NCBI GenBank assembly: GCA_033065855.1
Contig: JAVXUO010001000.1
Span: 1-64,000, forward strand
DNA: 64,000 nucleotides
Origin: Escallonia rubra
Taxonomy: Eukaryota > Streptophyta > Magnoliopsida > Escalloniales > Escalloniaceae
Direction of reading: 5' to 3'
The first letter of the stretch is position 1, and every line of letters starts with the position of its first letter. The notes beneath the pieces are model-generated. The model was not told where the DNA came from and made no database searches. It saw only the letters and a program-made list of their open reading frames with translations. The translations under genes were made by a program, and so were the position numbers. This document shows, one piece after another, positions 36,240 through 53,008 of the stretch.

Positions 36240-37245
36240 GAGAACCTCCATTTTAGGGCTTATTTTCTTTGGTCTCTTTTCCTCTGTATCAGACATTCCA
36301 CCACTGCACCCATGGCCGAGCTCTTGGCGCAATGGACTATCGGAGGACCCGATTTTTCAGAGGGGTCTTTAACTTCTCCAACTCCGCCGCCGGAGGTGAG
36401 GTTCCTCTGACCATCCACATTTACCAAAGCAGGCAAAGTGCCCTCCGCTCAACGCGACTGCTGGACGCTGCCACCCCAACGTGGCCCCGACATTACTTGA
36501 CTAGGTGTTGCAAGGGCGGCATCACAATGCTGTTTCTTGACGAGATGTTGCCCTCCTTTCCGCCATCGGCTGAGCGAATTGACCTGAAGATCTGGTCTTA
36601 CAGTGACAATGGCAGTCGGGTCGTGGGTATGGGAGAAGATTTTCTCAGCGTCTTCAAGTAAGGTTACTAGTGCTTATTTTTTTATTTCTGTAGCTGTGTT
36701 CGGACTTTGTGATAAGTATAAGTGGAATGTGTGATCTGGGTCGACCCCTCCAAAATTACTAACATAATTATTTTTTTGAATTTTTGTCTACTTTTAACCC
36801 AATCACAACAAGGGAAACCTAAGAATAACTGCCAATATTGTCAACATTTTTTTGTTGTTGAAATTTTCATGTGTGATGGGTTGTTTGTAATCAATTACAT
36901 ATGTTTAGCTTTAGGGGAATTTGTGAAGGTTGGAAATCAGGATACCATCAGTGCCGACCCCACGAAAATCTCTTAAACAGGGTCCGTGTGGATGATAATC
37001 ACCAAGCTGTCCTGTTTGATTTCATTTTGTCGAAAGGTTAATACCTTTTTATCTTGTTTTCTTGGGAGATTACTGTTTGATCAATTGCTTTGGTAATGTG
37101 TCAAATGTGGTCATGATTTTGTCCCTTAAATTTTGGTTTAGGTTCTGAAAATGACTTAAAGGAGGATTTTAGAGATCTAAGGCGGCTTGTGAAGTTGGCC
37201 ATGCGTACTCACCCCCGTAAAAGACAATGTTCATACTCCTTTTGC
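36240..37245 (+). pseudogene. Kinase-like gene remnant, palindrome left arm
   Basis: First exon-like ORF (36269-36661) begins near MVSFPLYQTFHH and ends IWSYSDNGSRVVGMGEDFLSVF at a good donor (CAA/GTAAGG); I do not recognise this part. The second exon (about 36906-37040) has EGWKSGYHQ and VDDNHQAVLFDF and ends AAAG/GTTAATACC. The third begins after TTTAG and reads GSENDLKEDFRDLRRLVK. The joins keep phase (K-G-S-E). An extra C in CACCCCCG shifts the frame before the NVHTP region, and the copy is cut at the palindrome centre. A kinase activation-loop (DFG-like) identity is possible but unproven. Confidence 0.45.
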
Positions 37246-37280
37246 GGGGGTGAGTACGCAGATCATAAAAAAGATCAAGG

Positions 37281-38330
37281 GCAAAAGGAGTATGAACATT
37301 GTCTTTTACGGGGGTGAGTACGCATGGCCAACTTCACAAGCCGCCTTAGATCTCTAACATCCTCCTTTAAATCATTTTCAGAACCTAAACCAAAATTTAA
37401 GGGACAAAATCATGACCACATTTGACACATGACCAAAGCAATGGATCAAACAATAATCTCCCAAGAAAACAATAAACAAGATAAAAAGGTATTAACCTTT
37501 CGATCAAATGAAATCAAACAGGACAGCTTGGTGATTATCATCCACACGAACCCCGATTAAGAGATTGTCGTGGGGTCGGCACTGATGGTATCCTGATTTC
37601 CAACCTTCATAAATTCCTCTAAAGCTAAACATATGTAATTGATTACAAACAACCCATCACACATGAAAATTTCAACCAAAAAAAAAATGTTGACAATATT
37701 GGCAGGTATTCTTAGGTTTCCCTTGTTGTGATTGGGTTTAAAAGTAGACAAAAATTCAAAAAAATAATTATGTTAGTAATTTTGGGGGGGTCGACCCAGA
37801 TCACACATTCCACTTATACTTATCACAAGGTCCAAAGTCCAAACACAACTACAGAAATAAAAAATAAGCATTGGTAGCCTTACTTGAAGACGCTGAGAAA
37901 ATCTTCTCCCATACCCACGACCCGACTGTCATTGTCACTGTAAGACCAGATCTTCAGGTCAGTTCGCTCAGCCGACGACGAAAGGAGGGCAACATCTCGT
38001 CAAGAAACAGCATTGTGACACCGCCCTTGCAACACCTGGTCAAGTAGTGTCGGGGCCACGTCGGGGTGGTGGCACACGTCCAGCAGTCGCGTTGAGCAGA
38101 GGGCACTTCGCCTGCTTGGGTAAATGTGGATGGTCAGAGGAACCTCATCTCCGGCGGCGACGGAGTTGGAAAAGTTAGAGACCCCACTGAAAAATCGGGT
38201 CCTCCGACAGTCCATTGCGCCGAGAGCTCGGTGATGGAAGAGCCATGGGTGAAGGGTGCAGTGGTGGAATGTCTGATACAGAGGAAGAGAGACCAAAGAA
38301 AATAAGCCCTAAAATGGAGGTTCTCTACTT
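37281..38330 (-). pseudogene. Kinase-like gene remnant, palindrome right arm
   Basis: Mirror copy of the left arm. It has the same first exon (38000-38296 in one frame), with an in-frame stop after CHNAVS, where the left arm reads MLFLDEML. The second exon has a stop in the FDF region, and the same extra C occurs before NVHTP. Because both arms share the extra C, the inverted duplication came after the gene was dead. Confidence 0.45.
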
Positions 38331-40204
38331 CTCTTCTTCTTTTTTTTCTCTTTTCTAACACTGGTCCCGAGATGTTCGTGGAAACAAAATTCCTGTGACA
38401 CTCGGTAAAATTATTTTTATATCAAAAACTTTCCTACCTCATGTAATCACGTCTAGGTGGTGTCCCATCATATGGTCAGTTGGCAGCAATATTAGCAGAT
38501 TTCCTTTCACTAAGCTATGCTCATTCTCTCTCTTTCCTCCACACCGGTGTGAGACTCAAGAGTTAAGACAATTCCAATGCCCCTTCGATTAGTAAGTATC
38601 TAGTCGTGATACATAGTGAAATTGCTTTGGTACTAAAGGTACACAGGGACTTAAAATTTTGTAACTAAATAAATTTGCACTTTTCAATTGTCACTAAATC
38701 GTGTATTAACAGCAGGAAAAAGGTATGTAAAATCACTTGCTGAAAAATGACTTCAATGGAGACAATCATAAAGTAATACCCCTGAACAACCAGTAAGATA
38801 ATTAATCCATTTCATGTTCATATTATGTATATGTCTAGACTGAAGAATAGCATTGCATGAGAGGAACACAATACTAGATAAACCAATATGTAGGTTACAC
38901 AGAAGAAGGAATTCACACGAAAGAGAAATATGAAAGATCGAAAACAACAATATGATGGCTCTTCAAAGAAAGTTAAAGATTAGAAATGGAACCTGTGCTG
39001 ACTGCTAACGAACATACCTCAATGCTACGAATGTTTGTTCCTCCTGTGGTGGCTGTACGGATGAAGCCTTCTTTGTTCATTCACCTTTGAAAGCGGTAGG
39101 AATAAAAAATGAAGCTGCAAGTGTGTAGGTAGAAGAGAGTTATGTAGAAAACTGAAACCACAAATGTACCTCATTTTAGGACAAATATGTAAGGGCAACT
39201 GGACAATTTCCTACGTAACTTTGCACTGCCATATGCAAATGCCAAGAATTTAGAAAAAGGAAAATTGCAGCTTTTAGCCTTGTGCTTAAAAGAAATTTAA
39301 CATTATGCAGTTCTTACAAATGACCTCCATTTTTTGTGCTAATTATTGTTGTTCAGAGAAAGGGACCTTAAAGGGTTCCTTATATGTTCTGAAGCTGATG
39401 CCTGGAACATAATGTTCCCAAACCAGACCTCCTTTATAACAAGAAGGATTCAAACACATAATGAGACGAAAAAGAAAAGAAGAAAAGAGCATACGCCTAA
39501 TACAATCAAGCTTTTTGTATCAGAAAGCATAAGAAATTACCATCCAAAGTCTTACTTTGCAGAATTAAAAGGCCCATGCGAAGATGCAGATAGAGCCCTG
39601 CTCTTTGTACAGTCTTGACGAACTGAACCAAATCATATCTCCCATTAAAATGATATAGAGACTGAGAAAGAGAAGGCCATTAGTTCACTGAAAGCAAATA
39701 CAATAGCAAATTATCAAAACAATTGGATCTTAAAGGTAAACATTATCATTAAATAGTATAACACCACAAAACTTGGTAAAGTTATAAGAGCTTATCCAAA
39801 TATGTTGTGCACGATGACCCCTTCCCTGCTTCTTTAACAAGAATTTCAAGCTTCTGCAGAGCTGAATATAAATTGGCTGAGAGGTCCTATAGAAGTGTAA
39901 GGAAATAAATAAATAGATAGATAGAATTTAATAGGTTAAGGAAATCGGTACTTTTTTCTTTTTTTATGCAATCGAAAGATACTTGAGTATTGCATGAGGC
40001 AAAACTAACAAATAAAGAATCAATGGATACCCAAAAGCATACAAAATCCACTTTCATTTGAGGCCTGGCAGGGCTGTCCATTGGTAGTGGAATTTGCTTC
40101 CGTAAAGTTAGTGACCCCTTTACTGGCGTGGCTTCTGATTATTAGGCTTATGCGCTTTAGCAGAGGAACAAAATCTGCAAGGTAGATCAAATTCCATACA
40201 AAGT

Positions 40205-40385
40205 TAAGCAATATAAATCTGCAGACAGAATTCACAGATGAACTAATGATAACAAGAAATTTGCAATTGCACATCGAACCCCATAAGAATTATCTATTTC
40301 TAATGAATTTATCCAGAAACCACTAATCAACTTCAATAATGAAACACACAATACCCAGAAACTATAAAGACACAAAGTCAAAATT
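40205..40385. repeat. Direct duplication, copy 1
   Basis: Aligns by eye with 42130-42350 in the same orientation; the second copy has an added AT-rich segment near 42190-42220. Confidence 0.8.
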
Positions 40386-42129
40386 TTCCCCTTTCCTCCA
40401 CTTTCTGAGTAACCAAACATAAGAAGAAAAAAAAAGTAAATTAAAATGGTCAAGAAGAAGCATTTTGCCAAGCCTACTTAACCAAAAGACACAAACTTTA
40501 ATTTTGTGAATTGTCCATCTTCACACGAACCAAGTAAGAAGAAATGAAAATTGACAAAATGAACACCAAAAGATTCAGCTTACATTCATAAAAATATTTA
40601 TAATCACTAATAAAAGTATTTTGGAGTTATAATTATCTACAAGTAACCATATACATAATGGTAAACAAAGAAGATATCATTAGAAATGATCTGTCTTTTT
40701 GAGTCCATTATCTAGGATCATCAACAAATATGTCAAATGGTGTTTCCTTTTGGCATAATACTTCACAAAAAAAGAGAACTGAGCACCCTTAATTTTCAAA
40801 TATAAGCATCAGTTAAGAGTATTTCAAAATTTATCAATTAAACTACAATTAGAATTAACAGAACAAAGTAAACTCTGGAAAATAAGCAGAAAAAATGTGA
40901 ATAACACATACACACACACCACTCTTACTTGACACTATCATCCGTAATTGAGAAAGAAATTCATATTTCAATTCGTATAAAAATTAACTAATACCGAACG
41001 AAGTAAAAATTATAAATTTAAAACAAGTTTAAGAATGAAAGAAACTAATTTACCTGTTTTTTCCAATAGTGATGCTGAGCCCGATGGATAAGAATTAGGA
41101 GGCAAAGGTAGGATAAGAACAAATTGTGAGGGGAAGGAGATGAGAATGGAAAGAAAGGTGAAGCATAGGTTGTGCACGTGTAATCTGAGGTGTGACTTTC
41201 AACGTGTAATGATGTGGGTAATGGTGAATGTGCACTGTGTACAGAGATGAGTTGACATTAGTGGCATTGTGTTTAATTTTGTTAAAAAGCATGGGTAATG
41301 ACCTAAAATGGATGGAGATGAAAGATAGATTATTCTTTAATTAAGAATTCCATCCAATCGGGAATCATGAAGATGTGTAGCGAAATTGTCTAGGTAGGAA
41401 GAGGGGCGCTAGTGGTGGCGGCAGTAAAGAAGGCTGAAGATGCTAATTAAAGAATGTTGAAGCTAATTGTTTATATGTCAGTGGCATGGTTTATAGTTTC
41501 TGCTGCGTGGGTACCTTTCAATAACACTTAAACTTATATTAGTTACTGAAATAGCTCAATGCACAAAAAATGCATGTTAGGTATCACAATTTCCAGTTCT
41601 TAATAACTATTCCAGTACTAAGCTCCTCATAAACAAGACCATTCCAATTCTTCATAACAATGTATACCTGAATGCGAACATGACAAAAGGAGAAGATAAC
41701 AAATAAATGGAATTGAGCATTTACTTGAAGGAAACTTCAGCTTTTATCAATAGATGAAACACTTGTTCACGTCTTTTCCTACATTCCAACTCACACAACT
41801 CTCATCTCTTATTCGTAATCTCACCTAAAACTCAAGAAATCATACATATATTTTCTTCAGTACCTATGTTATACAGCAACAATTGTATATCATATCTTCC
41901 CATGTTCATTCATACAACTCAATATAGTAACAATAAGCATTTCTAATAGGATATAGCAATATTGTACCTGTTGTGCATCATCAGCATAGCATCTCAAGGA
42001 CCTTGGCGCTCTGCAAAAGACATTTCCTGAATTCCTATATAGACTCCATTTCCTTTGGGGGTAGCAGAGCACCAGTAGTTTCAACAGATGAACCCGCCCT
42101 CACATGCTCCAAGCGCCTAATACTTGCTT

Positions 42130-42350
42130 CTAAACTCAAAAGTTAAGCAATATAAATCTGCAGACAAATTCAAAGATGAACTTACGATAATAAGAAATCT
42201 TTCGAAAAAGAAAGGCATGAATATTGCAATTACACATCGAACCCCATAAAAATTATATATCTCTAATAGGTTTATCCTAAAACAACTAATCAACTTCAAT
42301 AATGAAGCACAGAATACCCAGAAACTATAAAGAAATAAACTCAAGTTAAC
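42130..42350. repeat. Direct duplication, copy 2
   Basis: Partner of 40205-40385. Confidence 0.8.
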
Positions 42351-42420
42351 TGTGTAACCTTTTAAAATTATCGATGCAATTCTCTTGTTAACAAAAAAAA
42401 AAAAAATCGATCGGTGCTAC

Positions 42421-42991
42421 CCCATGAAAAGATAGCCAAACCAAAAAGTCTCCCAAAAAAAACTCTCTCTAAAAACTCCATCTTCGACGCCTCCCCTAGC
42501 CGTCCCACTGTGCGTTAGCGCGCGTGGGGAGGTGGCCGACTTCCTGTGTCTCCGCGACCGTAATAGTGGTGTTTGGTCTGCGGGTTTTGTAGTGTTTTGA
42601 CCCATTCTTTCGAGTTCGCTAGCGGTAACACTGTGGGTCGGGGGGGTGAGTCGATTCCGGCAGTTATTCCTCCGATTTATGAGATTTGTTGGGGGCGACT
42701 GGTAGTTCTTGCTCCGGTGTCTCTCATCTCGCCACTCTCATCAAATCTCATAGATCTCGTACTTTGATCTATTAGATCTACGAGATCTTCTCGATCTACC
42801 GTCGCGGAAGTTTTTTTTTCCAACGCTCTTGAGGTCAGAAGATCTTCGATTCGAGGTTGGGTTTTTCACTGCCGAAGGTGGCCGGGACGTCGCCAGCGGC
42901 AGTCGAAATCCTCGTCGGCAGTCGGGGTAAGGGGCCCTGGGAAGGGGTGGGGGAGGGATTATGAGTTTCTTTGGCTAAATTCGGATAATTT
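42421..42991 (+). mobile_element. GC-rich LINE-leader-like fragment
   Basis: GC-rich island with AAAACTCTCTCTAAAAACTCC, then a near-palindrome (CCTCCCCTAGCCGTCCCAC against GCGCGTGGGGAGG), similar in layout to the 5' part of the retroposon at 27602. It ends where MITE copy 2 begins. No ORF with a known domain and no target duplication were found. Confidence 0.4.
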
Positions 42992-43296
42992 GGCCCATCC
43001 AATATTTGTTTTCTGTTTTCATTTTCTGTTTTTATTTTCATGATTTTCATATTCAGTTTGAAAAACCGTTCATGTACTTTTATCATTTTCACAAAAAAAA
43101 CATTAGCAATTTTGTCTTATATTGGGTTAAGTTTGAGTGAAAAAAGCTGAAAACACCTTTATGTGTTTTCAGTTTTTTGTTACTATTTGAGTAAATTTTA
43201 TCCAAAACGAAAACAAAAAATGGTAAAAGTACGCAAAAAAGAATCTTTTTCATCATCATTGCTAAAAACAGAAAACGAATATGATAAACGTACGGA
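42992..43296. mobile_element. MITE, copy 2
   Basis: Same family as 27127-27427: same internal hairpin around GAAAACACCTTTATGTGTTTTC and the same right end AAACGTACGG. The left end is degraded. Confidence 0.75.
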
Positions 43297-43622
43297 GCCT
43301 AGTTTTGAGGGCGGAGTGGAGTGAGGTGCTTAGGACAGTGGCATTAGTCCTTGTTGTAACCGGTCGTCATTCCCAATTTCGAGCCGCACGACGTCGTTGG
43401 TGTGTGGAAGTGGCGGTGGACACGTGTGAATCTTGCATAAAAAGGACTCATTATTTGGACTAACATTGAATATGTTGACTGCATTGCTCGGTGTCTTGTG
43501 AGTTTGTTTTTTGTAATTGTAATCGTTAATAGCTAGCTTGTTTCTTTTCTTCTTACAATTATAAAACCAAAATTGGCTTACGGTGAAAATCTTGTAATCT
43601 TTTACTTTATCAATGTCACTTT

Positions 43623-43654
<32 letters not shown>
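43297..43654. other. Short stretch without a gene, with (AT)n
   Basis: An ORF of 60 codons at 43281-43463 starts inside the MITE and shows no motif. An (AT)n run of about 18 repeats lies at 43625-43660. Confidence 0.5.
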
Positions 43655-43662
<8 letters not shown>

Positions 43663-44430
43663 CAACAATTTATCCAGAAGGTATCCTCGAATTGTACCTA
43701 AAAGGTACACTAATTTCTATGTCAATCTCCTTCATAAGCAACCATTACTCCAAGAACTTGTGAGAATGACAAATGCTTATATCAATGCCATCAAAGTTGT
43801 ATTCAGTGTCACTGTCACCTATCAAAATTTTATCATCTAATACGTAATGAAAGTCGTTACAAAAGGTTTTTAGGCTTTTAAGTGCACCACGTCTTGTCGT
43901 CATTATAACAACAATATCGTTATAAACCACTTTGATTGGATAATAGATCGATGAGAAGGTTTCTAAGTTGACTTCATCACTGTTCCACGCACGATCAAAA
44001 GCTTGACTAATCTTCCGGGGACAAATTATGAAAGTTCCAATGTAGCACCAATGTACAGAAGCTTGTTGACATGCCATCTTTTTTCCTTTGGTCTTGAGCA
44101 CTGACGGTCTTTTTTCTCTTGGCTTATCTTTCAGGTTTACAAATAAGACTTGGTCATATATTGTTATAATGGCAAGCCAACTTTTTGACTTCTTGGCTCA
44201 AAACCAAAGCACATTGTCAAAGTGTAGCCAACACCCTCGTTTTGTAGAGAGACTTCACTACAACTTTTTGATGTGTTCTAGAGTCGAAGTAATAAATGAT
44301 TTAAGGGTGTACTGTGCTAATGGTATATAGAATTAGTCTATATACTTTGTATTGAGATTGCCTCTTCAAATTGAGATCGCTTCTGCTCCATGGAAATTTG
44401 AAGATGCTATTAGCAAAGAATTTGGCGGTT
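43655..44430. repeat. 3' flank duplicate next to the complete receptor kinase
   Basis: Partner of 26040-26990 and, in part, of 49200-49570. It lies between the gene's stop codon and the MITE region and looks like the duplicated downstream flank of the receptor-kinase genes. Confidence 0.8.
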
Positions 44431-44647
44431 AATGAGTAGGTCTTTCTGCAGAAAATGGAAGAGAAAACACTAGTAAAAGAGCCTGAAGGTTTCCCTTTAG
44501 CAAGCTCGTTTTCTCATGAAGACATTTAGAACACCTCTAGTTTCAAAAGCCCACCTGTTACCTGGAATGACTAGTATATTTCAATACTGACTCTGCAAAG
44601 AGCCTAACCTACGCAGTATGTACATGGCTATGTGGCAGCAATAAGAA

Positions 44648-48329
<3,682 letters not shown>

Positions 48330-49199
48330 TATGCGAATGGAGGGTTCTGTTAGCTTTGCATTTGGAGCAGGAGATGCAGAAATTTTCTAGTTTGCATGAC
48401 AGAGAAGTGGTTTGACTGAGATTGTAACTGAGCTACCATGACAAAGAAGGAAGAAAGAAGAAATATAGAGAAGGAATTTTCCTAGCAAGCAAGATGCCAC
48501 AAATATCCAGTGATGTCCCTTTTCCGCCAGATATGAGTGGATGTGCTATTTTTTGTTTTCGTTGTTTGTAAATTGTAAAAAGATTAATGGTACCATTGCA
48601 ACATGGTGTGAGGCAAAAACCGATATTCAAGGGCCCCCTTTGTCGTATCTGTTACCCTTTTATAAGAAGCTTATCAAATAAATAAGTTTAAGCATGTCAA
48701 CCTGTAAGTTAACATGTAGCGTTTGTTATAACTTATAAAATCAAAATTTTAAATGTGGACAAAAATACCCCAAGGGGTTTTATTTATTGATATGAGTACA
48801 TAATTACATGGTTCACATATTTTTAAAATCCAAAAAAATACCTGAACACATTCTTCATTATTCTCCAACGAAAGAGAAATCAATTTTGAGTAGAATCGCA
48901 ACTTGGATCATCCAAATCCAAAATTGGATGAAATAAGAAAAAGTTAAATGAAGCTGAGCAAATGAAGGACACGTGGCTAAATATAATAGCCACGAATATT
49001 CTTAAATTTAAAATGCGCCGTAGAGGCACCTCTTGAAGTAGTTATTGATCATAACTTATTTTGACTACCAACAGGCACACATTTTAAGTCTTTTTTAAGA
49101 GCCTGTCCGTGATTGATTATGGCATAGCCACACCTAATTTTAATTAAATCAGGTTTGCTAAGTATATGAAAACGATTCAAAACTGATTAAATTAGCTTT
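48330..49199. promoter_or_regulatory. Upstream region of the complete receptor kinase
   Basis: The first 130 bp upstream of the start codon match the upstream region of the second receptor kinase (59707-59840), including GAATGGAGGGTTCTGTTAGC, so they are the duplicated leader/promoter. No clear TATA box was picked out. The rest is AT-rich and featureless. Confidence 0.5.
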
Positions 49200-49640
49200 T
49201 GGAATAAAAAACTGATTAAAGTACAAGAACCGTGTTGACATGCCACGTCTTCCTTTGGTCGTGAGCACCAATGGTCTTCTTTCTTTTGGCTTCTATTTCG
49301 GGCATTCAAATATGACTTGGCCCTATTGCTATAATGGTAAGCCAACTTTTTGGACTTCTTGGTACATAATCAATGCACATTGTCACATAGCAGCCAAAAT
49401 TCTTCACTTCAACAGCTCGTGGATGTGCCACAGACTCGAAGTCATCGATGATTAAGGTCTACTGTGGAATAAATATTGAATTAGTCTATTCTACTTCAAA
49501 TTGAGATTGCCTATGCTCCATGGAAATTTCAAGATGCTCTCAGCAAACTTCTTGGCGTTAATGAGCAGGTCTTTGTGCAGAAAATGGAAGAGAAAACAGT
49601 AGTAAAAGAGCCTAATGGTTTCCCTTTAGCCAGCTCGTTT
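49200..49640. repeat. 3' flank duplicate next to the second receptor kinase
   Basis: Contains CTTTGGTCGTGAGCACCAATGG, AATATGACTTGGCC, TAAGCCAACTTTTTGGACTTC and GCAGAAAATGGAAGAGAAAAC, matching 44080-44500 in order. It is shorter and more diverged. Confidence 0.75.
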
Positions 49641-50626
49641 TCTGGGCAGTTGAACAATCACTTCAATGAGCGCTATAACATTACATTTCTATAACATTAG
49701 AACATTACATTTCGATACTGACTCTACTTACGTGCCACAACCCCTCGAAGCCTAACCTACCTACATGGCTGGGTGGCAGAAACGCAAGTCACCGAGCCTC
49801 GAGTGTACTAGTTTAATTATTTGTTACTAATTCTCTTCCAGATGAAGAAACTTCCGTCTCACTGGCGCTGCTTTCTGCAAAAAAAAAACCCGGTTGCTTA
49901 GGTTGTTGCTGTATTATACTGTCACTATCCAACATTGAGACCACCATCGACATCGTTGGCCTGTCTCCAGCGCTTTGCTGCACACACAACAGCGCAACTT
50001 GCATGCATCTTAATACTTCGGAAGCTGAAAATGAATGTTCCATTACTGGATCTACAAGCTCCAAGGCCTTTCCCTCGGTCCATAACTTCCATGCCTGGAA
50101 AAACACACAAGGAAACCTTACTTTTGGAAAGTTTTGAAGAAGACTAGCACCATATATTATGAGCTTACTGGTAGTAAAATCAAGCACCCTTGTATACGAA
50201 CTTACATGTCCAACAAGGTTGAGCTTCCGGTCAGGATGACAGACTTGCAGATTTCTTCGTCCACTCACTATTTCCAATGCTAGTACTCCAAAGCTGAAGA
50301 CATCTGACTTCATTGAAAATAACCCCTTGATTATATACTCCGGAGACATATATCCACTGCCAAAATTATTCAAGAGATTTAGAAATTAATCATAAATTTG
50401 TTTGTACCGATAATTAAAAGAAGAGCGGCTCTATGCATGAGCTGCCCCCATGACAAGGTCTGGGGACGAGTGAACTGCCACAGCAATGTCCCCATCTTAG
50501 TGAGAGTTGTTTATATGATTGGCCTACGTGATCTTCACATTACAATGGACCAACGATGCCCTTGCTTGAAGGCTCACCAGTTAAGGTTTTGCATGTTAGG
50601 GAAAACAAAACAGAAGGTACTTGCTA

Positions 50627-50878
<252 letters not shown>

Positions 50879-53003
50879 TCATCAGCTCTATTCGCTTCAT
50901 TAGAATATGCTCCAACTATTTGATTAATAAGCATAAAACATTGGCATAAGGCTGAGATGACAAACCAAATATAAAGGAGTCCAAGCTTCCGTTGGGCATG
51001 TACTCATAAATCAGCATCCTCTCTTCTCTTTGAACGCAGCATCCCAAGAGCCTAACTAGATTTCGGTGTTGAAGATTTGCAATCAATATAACTTCATTTT
51101 TGAATTCATTGAGTCCTTGTTGGGAGCTCTCCGACAGCTTCTTGACTGCTATTTCTTGTCCAGTTGATAGCTTTCCCTGTCATAATTAAGGCACAAATTT
51201 CTAGTAATCTACTTTGATATACATCTGCCGTAAAGAATCCAAAATGTGGAGACAGAAGTTACCTTATAAACAGGTCCAAAACCACCCTCTCCAATCTTAT
51301 TTGAAAAAAAAAAGTTGTTTGTTGCTTCTGAAATGGTGCTTATATCCAAGACCGGCAATTCTAGCTTTTCCTCATCTCTGTCTTGAGAAATGGACTTTGA
51401 ACCTGCAAAATCTAACCCATGACAACAGTTAATTAGTAAGTACCAAAAGTAGAGGATATGGTTGAGCATGGGTATCCTTTGTGTTAGGAATTGGAATTCA
51501 ATATAAAGTTATAAACTGTTCTTTTGTGTTTGGAATTGATACCCTTGTGTCTTCAACCCTTTATGATCAATGCCTGGCCTATCTGATGAATCAATCGTTA
51601 CCTAAGCGATAAGCCCTTAAATCCCCATTCCGATTGACACAGGCTGCCAATTAACTTTCTTTCATCAACAGAAGCATTTCGAAATGTTAACCAACTTTGG
51701 CAATCGGAGTAACTAACACTTTCAATATTAGGTCCGAGTTCATGCTGCATCTTCATTGTGTCAAATAGAAGTGACCTGAACTTTATACTTAAGGCAATTA
51801 TGCTCACATAACTTTTGCAGTACCACAGTCATTTGGATAAATGCATGTAATTTTGATTGCGGAAGCCTATATTGTTAGCAGATATGTAAAACTTGTTCAA
51901 GTGTAGGGTTGGGGATGTAACATACCTTTTTTGCCTAATCTGCACTTCCAAATGCTGAAAGAGACAATGAGAAGAACTACTGCAATAGATGTAGCAACTG
52001 CCACTGGCACCACTACGACATTCTTTTTCTTTTTGGGCTGTGAAATTGGAGCTACAGAAGAAGAAAACAAAAGAAACTAAGCAATCGATTTCAGCAGAGA
52101 AACATGCCTATCAAACTCTATTCAATATACTTTCAAGCAAGATCAGAGGTAGATACGCAGGTCTGAAGCTGGAACCCGAATATAGAGCTTATTATTGGCA
52201 GCTTCATCTAGCTTCCTGATATCAACGAGGTCCTCAAACCAGAGCAAGCAACCACTTCCCCCTCCAGTAACATTCGAGTTGGCATAAGCTGTGCAAGAGC
52301 AATTCTTCAAGCACTCCACTTCACATTCCTGAAGTGTCATACTGGTATTTATCCAATACTGCAACAAGTCAGGCTTTTTCACTCTTCCAAGCGCAATAAA
52401 TCCTTCCCCCGCAGGACAACCTAGTGGAACTTTCCTAACACACCCACCAGACCAGATAAGCGAATCCCATTCGTGCGATGATTTGGGTACGCATCCAGCT
52501 AAACAACTGCAAATTCGTGGATCGTTAATCGTACAAATAGCATTAGACCCACATTTTCCATAATTATCACATTGGTCGCGAGGCAATGCAACCTGAACGA
52601 GCCACTGTAGTGAACTATTATCCCAAATAAGGCATTCTAGAGCGCCTGAGTAACTTAAAGCTGACATAGTTAGAGTTGAGTCGTTGAACAAATCAATAGT
52701 AATAGAAGGGTCACTTTCACTTTTCCATGCTGTAAGATTTCGATCTAAACCAATAGTCAAGTCCCATCCCAACTTCATACCTGCTAATTGCGAGTCAGTA
52801 GGGTGATCAAAGCTTTGCCAAATGAACCTTTCCACACTTGTAGCACCTTCCTCCCCAAGAACAAGATTGCCAGAGTGTAAAATCCGTACAAAAGCAGTTA
52901 CTGAGGATGATATATTCTTGACATTGGTAGACCAAACGATCGTTCCAGTTACCTGATGGACAAGTATCAGATTTCCATCATCCCCAATCTTCAAAATGCC
53001 AGA

Positions 53004-53008
53004 GGTAT
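53004..53008. repeat. Target-site duplication GGTAT, left
   Basis: GGTAT lies directly before the 5' LTR and again at 59455-59459 after the 3' LTR. The uninterrupted paralogue has AGAGGTATCATTG at this point. Confidence 0.95.

Larger units (their letters stand above)
36176..38421. repeat. Large inverted repeat (palindrome)
   Basis: Left arm 36176-37245 and right arm 37281-38421, in opposite orientation, with a 35-bp spacer. The arms are similar but diverged, and the right arm has an extra segment of about 46 bp near 38364-38403. The spacer contains a third short piece of the arm (GCGGGGGTGAGTACGC). Each arm carries the same gene remnant, described separately. Confidence 0.92.
38422..42420. 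other. Long intergenic stretch without a recognised gene
   Basis: AT-rich, with scattered short ORFs of random appearance and no RNA gene. The only structure found is a direct duplication of about 200 bp (40205-40385 and 42130-42350). It contains GCAATATAAATCTGCAGACA, the CATCGAACCCCATAA stretch and CAGAATACCCAGAAACTATA-type sequence. Confidence 0.5.

Noticed and set aside
38422..42420. Short ORFs such as 39346-39618 and 40020-40471 as genes
   Set aside because: AT-rich, no domain, no splice support and no partner in the window.
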